Assembly: GCF_034555375.1 (NCBI RefSeq)
Contig: NZ_CP140706.1
Span: 2,099,001 to 2,163,000 of the forward strand
Reading direction: 5' to 3'
DNA: 64,000 nt
DNA from: Pseudomonas sp. B33.4
Lineage (GTDB): Bacteria; Pseudomonadota; Gammaproteobacteria; Pseudomonadales; Pseudomonadaceae
Part shown: in pieces, positions 8,123 to 19,300 of the stretch
How positions within the stretch are numbered: the first letter of the stretch is position 1
Layout: each line of letters opens with the position of its first letter
Program-made: the position numbers and the translations under genes
The notes under the pieces: model-generated
Databases searched by the model: none
What the model saw: only the letters and a program-made list of their open reading frames with translations
What the model was told of the DNA's origin: nothing

Positions 8123-9256
8123 TTACCAGCCCCGTCCCGAGTTGACCCAGAAATTCACTGACAGTGAAGTCGACACCGATTCCACCTGATGGAACCAGCC
8201 CTCTGGCAAAAACAGCAAATCCCCGGCCTCCAGCGTCACTCGCAGAAATGTCACGTCGCGGGCGGCGGGGAAGCGTTCGTAGTCCGGCGCATCCGGGTTG
8301 AAATCACAGCCATCCAGACCACCCTTGGGCGCAGTCGACCAGGTACCCAGCGCCTCACGGTGATGCGGTGCGGCGAGAGTGAATGTCTTCTGCCCCCATA
8401 CCTGTGCGAACAGATTGTCGGTGTCATCGCGATGCAACGGCGTGAGCGTGCCTTTGGGGCCGATCCAGATGCGTGGCGGGATGAACAGCGACGTATCGAA
8501 GTAGGGCGGGTACTTGATTTGCTGCATCAGCTGCGCCGGCAGAATGTTGTTGCCCATATACGCTGGCGGCTCGCCATCGGCGCCTTTGACCGCCGGTTGA
8601 TCCAGCGAGGCGATGAAGTCGGCCATCGATGTCGAACGAAAATCACGTTCGGTGGAGAAGGTCTTCTTCACGTAGTCGCCATGGCGGGTAATGCCTTGCA
8701 GTTCGGCGAAATGCACCAGCGATTCTTCACGGCTGAGCTTGAACAGTGGCCAGTCCTGCAGCGCATTGCTGATCACCACGGGAATGCCGTTGGGCAGATA
8801 GCGGCTTTTGAACTCGGTGACCGACAGTTCACTGCGGGCAAGGCGTTCGATGCGGCTTTGGATCGGCAGGCTGGCGGTGAGTTTTTCACTGAAGCGCGGC
8901 GGGGTCGGGTAGCGCTTGTTCATGTCGACCTTTTCCGCCACGGCGCCACCGTGCATCGCGTGTTCGATGATCTGCGGCAGCATCGTTGCCAGGCCCATGT
9001 TGCCGCCGATTTTCAGGCGCCCGCTGGCGAACAGCTCTTCGACGTTGGCCATGCCGCTCATGATCCCGAGGAAATCGCGCTCGGCGACTTCAATGGTCAC
9101 GTCCGGGCTGACGTGGCGTCCGGGCACGGTGCGGCTGCTGGCCTTGACCTCGGACCAGTAGGCCTGCTGCGGACCGAACACGAATTGAAATACGCCTTCG
9201 ATGCCGACAGCGCCGGCATTGGCGAACAGTTTGCCCAGGATGCTCTGCAGGTCCAC
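8123..9256 (-). CDS. SCP2-like plus JmjC/cupin-type putative oxygenase
   Basis: A 377-aa two-domain protein. Residues about 1-105 resemble an SCP2 sterol-carrier domain (DVTIEVAERDFLGIMSG, then a GRLKIGGNMGLATML segment). Residues about 130-375 are a cupin_8/JmjC-like fold: PVVISNALQDWPLF, an HRD pair in PLHRDDTDNLF near 273, and a distal His in EGWFHQVESVSTSLSVNFW near 354. That HxD...H set is the usual Fe(II) triad of 2-oxoglutarate oxygenases such as FIH-like hydroxylases. No signal peptide is seen. A perfect PvdS-type box lies just upstream (9294-9317), divergent from the thioesterase box, so it should be induced with pyoverdine genes. It might hydroxylate a peptide, a carrier-bound residue or a protein; its function is not known to me. 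Confidence 0.8.
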   Translation of the reverse strand: MDLQSILGKLFANAGAVGIEGVFQFVFGPQQAYWSEVKASSRTVPGRHVSPDVTIEVAERDFLGIMSGMANVEELFASGRLKIGGNMGLATMLPQIIEHAMHGGAVAEKVDMNKRYPTPPRFSEKLTASLPIQSRIERLARSELSVTEFKSRYLPNGIPVVISNALQDWPLFKLSREESLVHFAELQGITRHGDYVKKTFSTERDFRSTSMADFIASLDQPAVKGADGEPPAYMGNNILPAQLMQQIKYPPYFDTSLFIPPRIWIGPKGTLTPLHRDDTDNLFAQVWGQKTFTLAAPHHREALGTWSTAPKGGLDGCDFNPDAPDYERFPAARDVTFLRVTLEAGDLLFLPEGWFHQVESVSTSLSVNFWVNSGRGW

Positions 9257-9293
9257 GGTGATCCCTCGTTATTGGTTTTGGCCTGAACAGTTA

Positions 9294-9317
9294 ACGAGCA
9301 CCTGGCAGGGGAATTTA
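9294..9317 (-). promoter_or_regulatory. PvdS iron-starvation box for the SCP2-cupin gene
   Basis: Reading the minus strand, TAAAT (9317-9313) is followed by exactly 16 bases and CGT (9296-9294), the consensus spacing of PvdS-dependent promoters. CGT lies 38 bases before the start codon at 9256. Confidence 0.8.
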
Positions 9318-9329
9318 CTGGCCGATGAC

Positions 9330-9353
9330 TAATTTGCCCGGCGCGGGATCCGT
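9330..9353 (+). promoter_or_regulatory. PvdS-type iron-starvation box for the thioesterase gene
   Basis: TAATT (one change from TAAAT) at 9330-9334, 16 bases, then CGT at 9351-9353. It is 33 bases before the GTG start at 9386 and back to back with the box for the cupin gene. Confidence 0.7.
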
Positions 9354-9385
9354 CTATCTCTACAGATGAATTTTTCGAGGAAAGC

Positions 9386-10123
9386 GTGGTGACCAAGCTG
9401 ACCCTGCTGTGTCTGCCGTACTCCGGCGCCAGTGCCATGGTCTACAGCCGCTGGCGGCCGAAGCTGCCGCAATGGCTGCACTTGCAACCGGTTGAGCTGC
9501 CGGGGCGTGGCGCACGTTTTGGTGAGCCGCTGCACACCGACATGCGTGGGCTGGCAATGCAGTTGGCCAAGGAATTGCGACCGACACTCAACCCCCCTTA
9601 TGCGCTGTTCGGCCACAGTCTGGGCGCGTTGCTGGCCTGCGAAATGGCGCACGCCCTGCGTGCGCTGGGTTGTCCGGAGCCGGTGGCGATGTTCGCTTCC
9701 GGCACAGCGGCGCCGACCCTGCGAGCCGATTACGATCGCGGCTTCGCTGAGCCCAAGACTGACGCCGAGTTGATCGAGCAACTGCGCACGCTCAATGGCA
9801 CCAGCGAGGAAGTGCTGGCCAACGAAGAGCTGATGAGTCTGACCCTGCCGATCCTGCGCGCGGATTTTCAACTGTGCGGCAAGTTCGAGCCGCTGGCGCG
9901 ACCGCTGCTCAACTGCCCGGTGCATGTGCTCGGCGGCAAGGCTGACCGCGCCACCACCGAGCAATTGATCGGCTGGAGCAAGGAAACCCGCGGCAGTTTC
10001 TCGGTGGACATGCTCGCCGGCGGGCACTTCTTTATTCATGAGCATGAAGCGAAGGTATTGAAGGTGATCAAGGATCAGCTCGATGTGCATCATCGCCGCC
10101 ACGCCATGGCCGCGACTGCCTGA
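9386..10123 (+). CDS. Type II thioesterase of the pyoverdine locus
   Basis: A 245-aa alpha/beta hydrolase that in NRPS pathways clears mis-primed carrier domains. The GTG start follows GAGGA. It begins with the type II thioesterase pattern LLCLPYSGASAMVY, has the nucleophile elbow GHSLG near residue 80, an Asp in GGKADRAT and a His in AGGHFFIHEHE, completing the Ser-Asp-His triad. P. aeruginosa has two such enzymes, PvdG and the PA2411 product; the location directly before the side-chain NRPS genes does not settle which one this is, so no symbol is given. Its own PvdS-type box precedes it. Confidence 0.9.
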   Translation: MVTKLTLLCLPYSGASAMVYSRWRPKLPQWLHLQPVELPGRGARFGEPLHTDMRGLAMQLAKELRPTLNPPYALFGHSLGALLACEMAHALRALGCPEPVAMFASGTAAPTLRADYDRGFAEPKTDAELIEQLRTLNGTSEEVLANEELMSLTLPILRADFQLCGKFEPLARPLLNCPVHVLGGKADRATTEQLIGWSKETRGSFSVDMLAGGHFFIHEHEAKVLKVIKDQLDVHHRRHAMAATA

Positions 10124-10138
10124 ACACTACGCGGTGCC

Positions 10139-10238
10139 CTCCTGTAGGAGCTGCCGCAGGCTGCGATCCTTTGATCCTGAGCTTTAAAACAGGATCAAAA
10201 GATCGCAGCCTCGTTTCACTCGTCAGCTCCTACAGGGG
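10139..10238. repeat. Inverted repeat, CTGTAGGAGCTGCCG type
   Basis: Imperfect arms CCTGTAGGAGCTG...GCTGCGATC (from 10141) and GATCGCAGC...CAGCTCCTACAGG (to 10237), with a second internal dyad around TTGATCCTG/CAGGATCAA. The same family recurs at 52286-52360 between pvdM and pvdP. It lies just after the thioesterase stop and may end that transcript. Confidence 0.75.
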
Positions 10239-10297
10239 TTGTGTTGACGACAGATAACCTTCGTTATACCTCCCACCTGACAGTTGTTCTCATTCGC

Positions 10298-10320
10298 TAA
10301 TTTTTCCGGTCTGCATTCGT
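10298..10320 (+). promoter_or_regulatory. PvdS-type iron-starvation box for the first NRPS gene
   Basis: TAATT at 10298-10302, 15 bases, CGT at 10318-10320, about 55 bases before the start at 10376. One base off the usual TAAAT and one base short of the usual spacer, but the position and the TTTCC after the -35 element fit. Confidence 0.6.
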
Positions 10321-10375
10321 TTTATAGGGACGACGTGCCTTTGTGCTTCCTGCCTACTGATCCGGATGCTAAGAA

Positions 10376-13300
10376 ATGAATGCTGAAGACTCCTTGAAAC
10401 TCGCTCGCCGGTTTATCGGGTTGCCCCTGGAAAAGCGCCAGATGTTCCTCGCTGCCCTGCAGAGGGAAGGGGTGGATTTTTCGCGGTTTCCGATTCCGAC
10501 CGGCGTCGAAGCCGAGGATCGGCAGGCGCTGTCTTACGCACAGCAACGCATGTGGTTTCTCTGGCAGCTGGATCCCCAAGGTGGCGCCTATAACTTGCCA
10601 GGCGCGGTACGGCTCAGTGGCCGCTTGAACCTGGCGGCACTGGAGCAAGCCTTCGCCAGCCTGGTCGAGCGCCACGAAACCCTGCGTACGGTGTTCCAGC
10701 GCCAGGCCGATGACAGTCTGCTGCAAGTGCCGGCCAGCGCGCCGTTGGTGATCCGCCATGAAGACTTCAGCACACTGCCGGCCAGCGAGCGTGAGCAGGC
10801 TGTGGTGCAGGCCGCCGAGCAACAATCGGTGGTTCCATTCGATCTGGCCGTGGGTCCGCTGCTGCGGGTGACGTTGCTCAAACTCGCCGAGCAGGAGCAT
10901 GTGCTGCTGCTGACTCTGCACCACATCGTTTCTGATGGCTGGTCGATGAACGTGTTGATCGACGAATTCATTCGTTGCTACGACGCGTTCGATGCCGGCC
11001 AGCAGCCGCAACTGGCCGCGCTGCCAATCCAGTACAGCGACTACGCCTTGTGGCAGCGCCGCTGGCTGGAGGCGGGCGAACAGGCGCGCCAACTCGATTA
11101 CTGGCAGGCGCAACTGGGCGACGAACACCCGGTGCTGGAGCTGCCGCTGGATCATTCGCGTCCGGCGATGCCGAGCTATCGCGGCACTCGCTATGAGTTC
11201 GCTGTCGATGAACAACTGGCCGAGCAACTGCGCAACACCGCTCAGCAGCATCAAGTCACGTTGTTCATGCTCTTGCTCGGCGCCTTCAACGCGCTGCTGC
11301 ATCGCTACACCGGCCAGACCGACATCCGTGTCGGCGTGCCGATTGCCAATCGCAACCGTGGCGAAATCGAAGGGCTGATCGGCTTCTTCGTCAACACTCA
11401 GGTGTTGCGTACCCGACTGGACGGGCAGACGCGGGTCGATGACCTGCTGCGCGCGATCAAAGAAACCGCGCTCGGCGCTCAGGCGCATCAGGATCTGCCG
11501 TTCGAGCAACTGGTCGAAGCGCTGAAGCTGGAACGCAGCCTCAGTCACACGCCGCTGTTTCAGGTGATGTACAACCATCAGCCGCAAGTGGCGGACATCG
11601 CCAGCATCCGCACGGCCTCCGGTCTACTGCTGAACAGCCTCGACTGGCAGAGCCGTACCACCCAGTTCGACCTGACCCTCGATACCTACGAGAAGGGTGG
11701 CAAGCTGCATGCGGCGCTGACGTACGCCAGCGACTTGTTCGAGCCGGCGACCATCGAGCGCATGGCGCGCCATTGGTTGCGCTTGCTCACGGCCATGGTC
11801 GCCGATCCGTCGCAACGGGTCGGCGAACTGCCGCTGCTGGAGGCTGATGAACAGCACACGCTGGTGCATGACTGGAACAACGTTCACGCGGTTTATCCGA
11901 CGCAAACCCCGATACACCAGTTGATCGAAGCGCAGGTTGCGCGCACGCCGAATGCGCCTGCGCTGCTGTTCGGTGAGCAGACGCTGAGCTACGCCGAACT
12001 GGATGCGCGGGCCAACCGCCTCGCGCATTTGCTGGGTGAACAAGGCGTGCGGGCCGACAGTCTGGTCGGCGTTTGTGCTCTGCGTTCGGTGGAAATGGTT
12101 GTCGCGCTGCTGGCGATTCTCAAGGCTGGCGGCGCTTATGTGCCACTGGATCCGGAGTACCCGCAGGAGCGTCTGGCGTACATGATCGAGGACAGCGGCA
12201 TCACCTTGCTGCTGACCCAGGATGCTTTGCTGGCATCGCTGCCGACTGACGGCGTGCAGGTCATCACGCTGAATCAGCCGGGTCTGCTCGACCGCTACAG
12301 CGACAGTCGTGTTGAAGTCAGCGTCGATCCGCTGAACCTGGCCTATGTGATTTACACCTCGGGTTCCACCGGCAAACCGAAAGGCGCCGGCAACAGCCAC
12401 GCGGCGCTGGTCAACCGCTTGTGCTGGATGCAGGAAGCGTACGCGATCGACGCCAGCGATTCGGTGTTGCAGAAGACCCCGTTCAGCTTCGACGTGTCGG
12501 TCTGGGAATTCTTCTGGCCGCTGCTGACCGGCGCGCGTCTGGTGGTTGCCGCGCCAGGTGCGCACCGCGATCCGCTGCAACTGATCGACATCATCAACCG
12601 CCACGGCATCAGTACGTTGCACTTTGTGCCGTCGATGTTGCAGGCGTTCATTCATGAGGCGGGTGTCGAAAGCTGCATGGGCCTCAAGCGCATCGTCTGC
12701 AGCGGTGAAGCCTTGCCGCTGGATGCGCAATTGCAAGTCTTCGCCAAACTGCCGAACGCCGGCCTCTATAACCTCTACGGCCCGACCGAAGCGGCAATCG
12801 ACGTAACTCACTGGACCTGCGTTGACGAAGGCGCGGACAGCGTGCCGATCGGCCGGCCAATCGCCAACCTGCGCACCCACGTCCTCGACGCCGAGTTGCT
12901 GCCGGTGCCAAGTGGCGTGGCTGGCGAACTGTATCTGGGCGGCGCCGGTCTCGCGCGCAGTTATCACCAGCGTCCGGCGCTGACCGCCGAGCGTTTTGTG
13001 CCGTGCCCGTTCCACGACGGCGAGCGCCTGTACCGCACCGGTGACCGTGTGCGCCAGCGTGCCGATGGCGTGATCGAATACCTCGGTCGTCTCGACCATC
13101 AAGTGAAACTGCGCGGTCTGCGCATCGAATTGGGTGAAATCGAAACCCGCCTGATGCAGCATCCGCTGGTGCGCGAAGCGGTGGTGCTGGTGCAGGGCGG
13201 CAAGCATTTGGTGGCTTATCTGGTGCTGGAAAATGCTCAGCCGGACGAGCAATGGCAACAGGACGTCAAGGCGTGGCTGCTCGGCAGCCTGCCGGAATTC

Positions 13301-16300
13301 ATGGTGCCGACCTACCTGATCACTCTGCCGAAATTGCCGGTAACGGCCAACGGCAAACTCGATCGCAAAGCCTTGCCGCAACCGGATGCGGCGCCACAAC
13401 AAGCGTTCGTCGCGCCGCAGGATGCGCTGCAAAAAGCGCTGGCGGCGATTTGGCAAGACGTGCTGGGACTTGAGCGCGTGGGCCTGGAGGACAACTTTTT
13501 CGAACTGGGCGGCGACTCGATCATTTCGATTCAAGTGGTCAGCCGTGCGCGACAGGCCGGGATTCGTATCAGCCCGCGCGACCTGTTCCAGTACCAGACC
13601 GTGCGCAGTCTTGCGCTGGTTGCCACGCTGGATAATCAGACCTCGGTAGATCAAGGGCCGGTGACCGGCGGCGCCGTGCTCGGGCCGATCCAGCAGCATT
13701 TCTTCAGCCGCGCGATGCCGCTGCGTGAGCACTGGAACCAGTCGCTGCTGCTGACCCCGCGCGACACCTTGAATGCACAGTGGCTTGATGCTGCGCTGGC
13801 GCACGTGATCAATCATCACGACGCCTTGCGCCTGCGCTTTGTCGAAAGCGCCGAAGGGTGGCAGCAAAGCCACGGCCCGTTGGTCGACAGTGCTGAGCTG
13901 TGGCTGCGTGACGCCGAGACTGCTGAGCAATTGCAGGCGCTGTGCAACGAAGCCCAGCGCAGCCTCGACTTGCAGAACGGTCCGCTGTTGCGTGCATTGC
14001 TGGTGACGCTGACCGATGGCACTCAGCGCCTGAACCTGATCATTCACCACTTGGCGGTGGACGGCGTTTCCTGGCGCGTGCTGCTGGAAGATTTGCAACA
14101 GGCTTACGAGCAGCGCTCGGCGGGCGGAGGCATTCAGTTGCCGGCCAAAACCAATGCCTTCCAGAGCTGGACCGCGCGTCTGGAAAGCGCTGCTGCACGC
14201 TTCGATGAACAACTGGATTACTGGAAAACCCAGCATCAAGGTGCGCAGGATCTGCCGTGCGAACGTCCCGATGGCAGCCTGCAAAACCTGCATGGCGAGA
14301 AAATCGAGTGGCGCCTCGACGCCGAGCGTACCCGTCAGTTGCTGCAACAGGCGCCGGCGGCGTATCGCACGCAAGTCAATGATCTGTTGTTGACCGCACT
14401 GGCGCGCACCATCAGTCGCTGGACCCGTCAGCCCGGCACGCTGATCGAGCTAGAGGGGCATGGTCGCGAAGACCTCTTCGATGACATCGACCTGACCCGC
14501 ACCGTGGGCTGGTTCACCAGTTTGTTCGCGGTCAATCTGACGGCCGCCGACGATCTCGACGGGTCGATCAAGTCGATCAAGGAGCAACTGCGCGCCGTGC
14601 CGGACAAAGGTCTGGGCTACGGCGTGCTGCGTTATCTGGCTGCGCCATCGGTGCGTGCCGAACTGGCAACGTTGGCGCCGCCACGGATTACCTTCAACTA
14701 CCTCGGCCAGTTCGACCGTCAGTTCGACGACGCGGCGCTGTTCGTGCCGTCCGCTGAAACCAGCGGCGTTGCGCAGGATCCGGCAGCGCCGTTGGCCAAC
14801 TGGCTGACGCTGGAAGGCCAGGTCTATGGCGGTGAGCTGTCGATGAACTGGGGGTTCAGCCGCGAGATGTTCGACAGCGCGACCGTGCAGTACCTGGTCG
14901 ATCAATACGCGCTGGAACTGCATGCGCTGATTGAACATTGCTGCACGTTGCAAGCCGCGCAAGCAACGCCATCGGACTTCCCGCTGGCCCGCGTGACCCA
15001 GGCTCAACTGGATGAGTTGCCGGTGCCGGCAGGTCAACTCGATGATGTTTATCCGCTGTCGCCGATGCAACAGGGCCTGCTGTTCCATACCCTTTATGAA
15101 CAAGCGGCGGGTGAGTACATCAACCAGTTGCGCGTCGACGTCGAGGGTCTCGATCCCGAACGTTTCCGCGCCGCGTGGCAGGCCACCGTCGATGCGCAGG
15201 ACATTTTGCGCAGCGGTTTCGTCTGGCAGGGCGAGCTGGCGCAGCCGCTGCAGATCGTCCACAGGCACGTGCAACTGCCGTTCAGCACGCTGGACTGGCG
15301 CGACCGCAAGGATCAGCCAACAGCGCTCGCTGCGCTGGCCGATGCCGAGCGTCAGCAAGGCTTTGACCTGACCTGTGCGCCACTGCTGCGACTGCTGCTG
15401 GTGCAGACCGGCGCCGAGCAATGGCACCTGATTTACACCCATCACCACATCCTCATGGACGGCTGGAGCAATTCGCAGTTGCTCGGTGAAGTCTTGCAGC
15501 GCTACAGCGGTCGCACGCCGGTAACTGGCGGCGGACGTTATCGCGATTACATCGCCTGGCTGCAACGTCAGGACGGCCAACTGAGTGAAGATTTCTGGAG
15601 CGGCCAATTGGCTGCCCTGCAAGAGCCGACCCGGTTGGCGCGCGCGGCCACCGCTGGCGAGATTGCCAGCGGCCACGGCGATCACTACCTGACGCTGGAC
15701 GTGCAACGCACCCAGGCGCTGGAAACCTTTGCCCGCCAGCAAAAAGTCACCGTCAACACCTTGGTGCAAGCGGCGTGGCTGCTGTTGCTGCAACGCTATA
15801 CCGGTCACGAAACCGTGGCGTTCGGTGCGACCGTGGCCGGGCGTCCGGCGGATCTGCCAGGCATCGAGCAACAGGTCGGTCTGTTCATCAACACCTTGCC
15901 GGTGATTGGCGCGCCGCGTCCGGATCAAAGCGTTGGCAGCTGGCTGCAAGCGGTACAGGCGCAAAACCTCAGCCTGCGCGACTTCGAGCACACGCCACTG
16001 GCGGACATCCAGCGTTGGGCCGGGCAGGGCGGTGAAGCACTGTTCGACAATATTCTGGTGTTCGAAAACTACCCGATTGCCCAGGCGCTGAGTCAGGCCG
16101 GGCAAGGGCTGACATTCGGTGATGTCGGCAACCTCGAACAGACCCATTACGCGCTGAGTGTGGCGGTCACCCTCGGTCAGCAACTGGCGTTGCACTACAG
16201 CTTTGATCGCGGCCAGTTCGCCGGCGATGTCATCGAAGGTATCAGCCGGCACCTGCTGCAATTGCTTGAGCAGTTCGCCGTATCGGCTGAGCGCAACCTC

Positions 16301-19300
16301 GGTGAAATCGCCTTAGCCAGCGCTGACGAACAAACCCGCCAGCAAGCCGAAAACCATCCGCAGCCCTACCCGGTGGACATCGGCGTGCATCAGCGCATTG
16401 CCGCGCTGGCTGCGCAAAATCCGCAGCGCACGGCGGTGATCTTCAACGGTGAGCATTTCAGCTACGGCGAGATCGATCAGCGCGCCAACCAACTGGCGCA
16501 CGCGCTGATCGCCCGTGGCGTCGGCGCGGAAACCCGCGTTGGCGTAGCCCTGCCGCGCAGTGAATCGGTGATCGTCGCGCTGCTGGCCGTGCTCAAGGCG
16601 GGCGGCGCTTATGTGCCGCTGGACACCAGCTACCCACGCGAACGCCTGGCCTATCTGATCGGAGATTCCGGGCTGGCGTTGTTGATCAGCGACTCGTCGG
16701 TGTCGGCGCAATTGCCGGTCGATGAATCGGTGCCGCTGCTGGAGCTGGATCGCCTCGATTTGCGCGAGTTGCCGATCAAGGCGCCGCAAGTGCAACTCGA
16801 TCCGCACAACCTCGCCTACGTGATCTATACCTCCGGCTCCACCGGCAATCCGAAAGGCGTCAGCGTCGCCCACGGTCCGTTGGCCATGCATTGCCAGGCC
16901 ATCGGTCAGCGCTATGAAATGCGCGACAGTGACTGTGAATTCCATTTCATGTCGTTCGCCTTCGACGGTGCCCACGAGCGCTGGCTGACCAGCCTGACCC
17001 ACGGCGCGTCGCTGCTGATTCGCGACGACACCTTGTGGACACCCGAGCAGACCTACAACGCGATGATCGAACACGGCGTGACCGTGGTCGCATTCCCCCC
17101 GGTGTACCTGCAACAACTGGCCGAACACGCCGAGCGCGTTGGCAATCCGCCCAAAGTGCGCATCTATTGCTTCGGCGGTGATGCGGTGCCGAACGCCAGT
17201 TTCGAGCGGGTCAAACGCGCGCTCGATCCGGACTACATCATCAACGGTTACGGCCCGACCGAAACCGTGGTCACGCCGCTGATCTGGAAGGCCGGGCGCG
17301 AGGTGCCGTGTGGCGCCGCGTATGCGCCAATCGGCAGCCGCATTGGCGACCGTAGCGCTTATGTGCTCGACGCTGATCTGAACCTGCTGCCGCAAGGCAT
17401 GGCCGGCGAGCTGTACCTCGGAGGTACAGGGCTGGCGCGGGGTTATCTGAACCGTCCGGGGCTGACTGCCGAGCGTTTTGTGGCTGACCCGTTCAGCACC
17501 ACGGGTGGCTTGCTCTATCGCACCGGTGACCTCGTTCGCCAGCGTGTCGACGGCACGTTCGACTACCTGGATCGCATCGATAATCAGGTGAAGATTCGTG
17601 GCTTCCGCATCGAGCTGGGCGAAGTCGAAGCGGCGCTGCAAGCCCTCGACGGCGTGCGTGAAGCGGTGGTCGTTGCCCAGGAAGGTAGCGCCGGCAGTGG
17701 CAAGCGTCTGGTGGCGTACGTGGTCGGCGATGCAAGCCGTGCCGACTTCACCGATCAACTGCGTGCACAACTCAAGGCCACGTTGCCAGCGCACATGGTG
17801 CCGGCGTATGTGCTGCGTCTGGAGCGCATGCCGCTGACGCCGAACGGCAAACTGGATCGCAAGAACCTGCCGAAACCGGACGTCAGCCAACTGCAGCAAA
17901 CTTACGTTGCACCGCAAACCGCGCTGGAACAGCAACTGGCGACGATCTGGCAGGACGTGCTCAAGCTTGAGCAAGTGGGCGTCAGCGACAACTTCTTCGA
18001 ACTGGGCGGCGACTCGATCATTTCGATTCAGGTGGTCAGCCGCGCGCGGCAGGCCGGGATTCGCTTTACACCGAAAGACCTGTTCCAGCACCAGACCATC
18101 GCCGCACTGGCGTTGGTGGCGCAGACCGGCGAAGCGCTGCAATTGATCGATCAGCAACCGGTCACCGGCAGCACGGCGCTGCTGCCGATCCATCAGGAAT
18201 TTTTCGCGCAGGCGATTCCCGATCGTCATCACTGGAACCAGTCGGTGATGCTCAAGCCGATGCAGGCGCTGGACGCGCAGCGGCTGGAACAGGCGCTGGA
18301 TGCGCTGGTGCTGCATCACGACAGCTTGCGTCTGGAGTTTGTCGAGCAGACAGAGGACTGGGTCGCGCAGTACCGCGACGTTGCGGCGCAAGCCGGCGAG
18401 ACCATTCTCTGGCACGTCGAGGTGGCTGATCTTGCTGCTCTTGAGGCGCTGGGTGACAAGGCTCAACGCAGCTTGCAACTGAGCGGCGGCTCGCTGATTC
18501 GCGCGGTGCTGGCGAACCTGGCGGATGGCACTCAGCGTCTGTTGCTGATCGTTCATCACCTGGTGGTCGATGGCGTGTCGTGGCGGATTCTGTTCGAGGA
18601 TCTGCAGAACGCTTATCGGCAGCTCAGCGCTGGCGCGTCCGTGCAATTGCCGGCGAAAACCAGTGCAGTCAAAGCCTGGGCGGCAGCCTTGCAGGACTAC
18701 GCAGCAACCCCTGCATTGCAGGCCGAACTGGGCTTCTGGCAACAACAGTTGCAGGGCGCTTCGGCTGCCTTGCCTTATGACCATCCGCACGGTGGGCAGC
18801 AACACGATCAGGCGCTGACGATCCGCCGCAACCTCGACAAAAACCTCACCCGCCAGTTGCTGCAGGATGCGCCGGCCGCCTATCGCACACAGGTCAACGA
18901 TCTGCTGCTGACGGCACTGGCGCGGGTGATGGTGCGCTGGACCGGTGACGACCATGCGCTGGTTTTGCTGGAGGGCCATGGTCGCGAAGACCTCTTCGAC
19001 AGCATCGACCTGACCCGCACCGTCGGCTGGTTCACCAGCGTGTTTCCGGCGCGTCTGTCGCCGGTCACCGAGTTGGGCGCATCGCTCAAGCAAGTGAAGG
19101 AGCAGCTGCGGGCAATCCCGCACAAAGGCATCGGTTTCGGTGCGCTGGCACATCTGGGCGATGCGCAGTCTCGCGAGGCACTGCAAGGCTTGCCGGCGCC
19201 GCGCCTGACCTTTAACTATCTAGGCCAGTTCGACGGCAGTTTTGCCGAGGCGGATGAGGCGTTGTTCGCACCGACCAGCGAATCCGGCGGCGCAGAAGTC

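Noticed and set aside
9386..10123. Naming the thioesterase pvdG
   Set aside because: Pseudomonas pyoverdine loci contain two similar type II thioesterases; position and motifs alone do not separate them.
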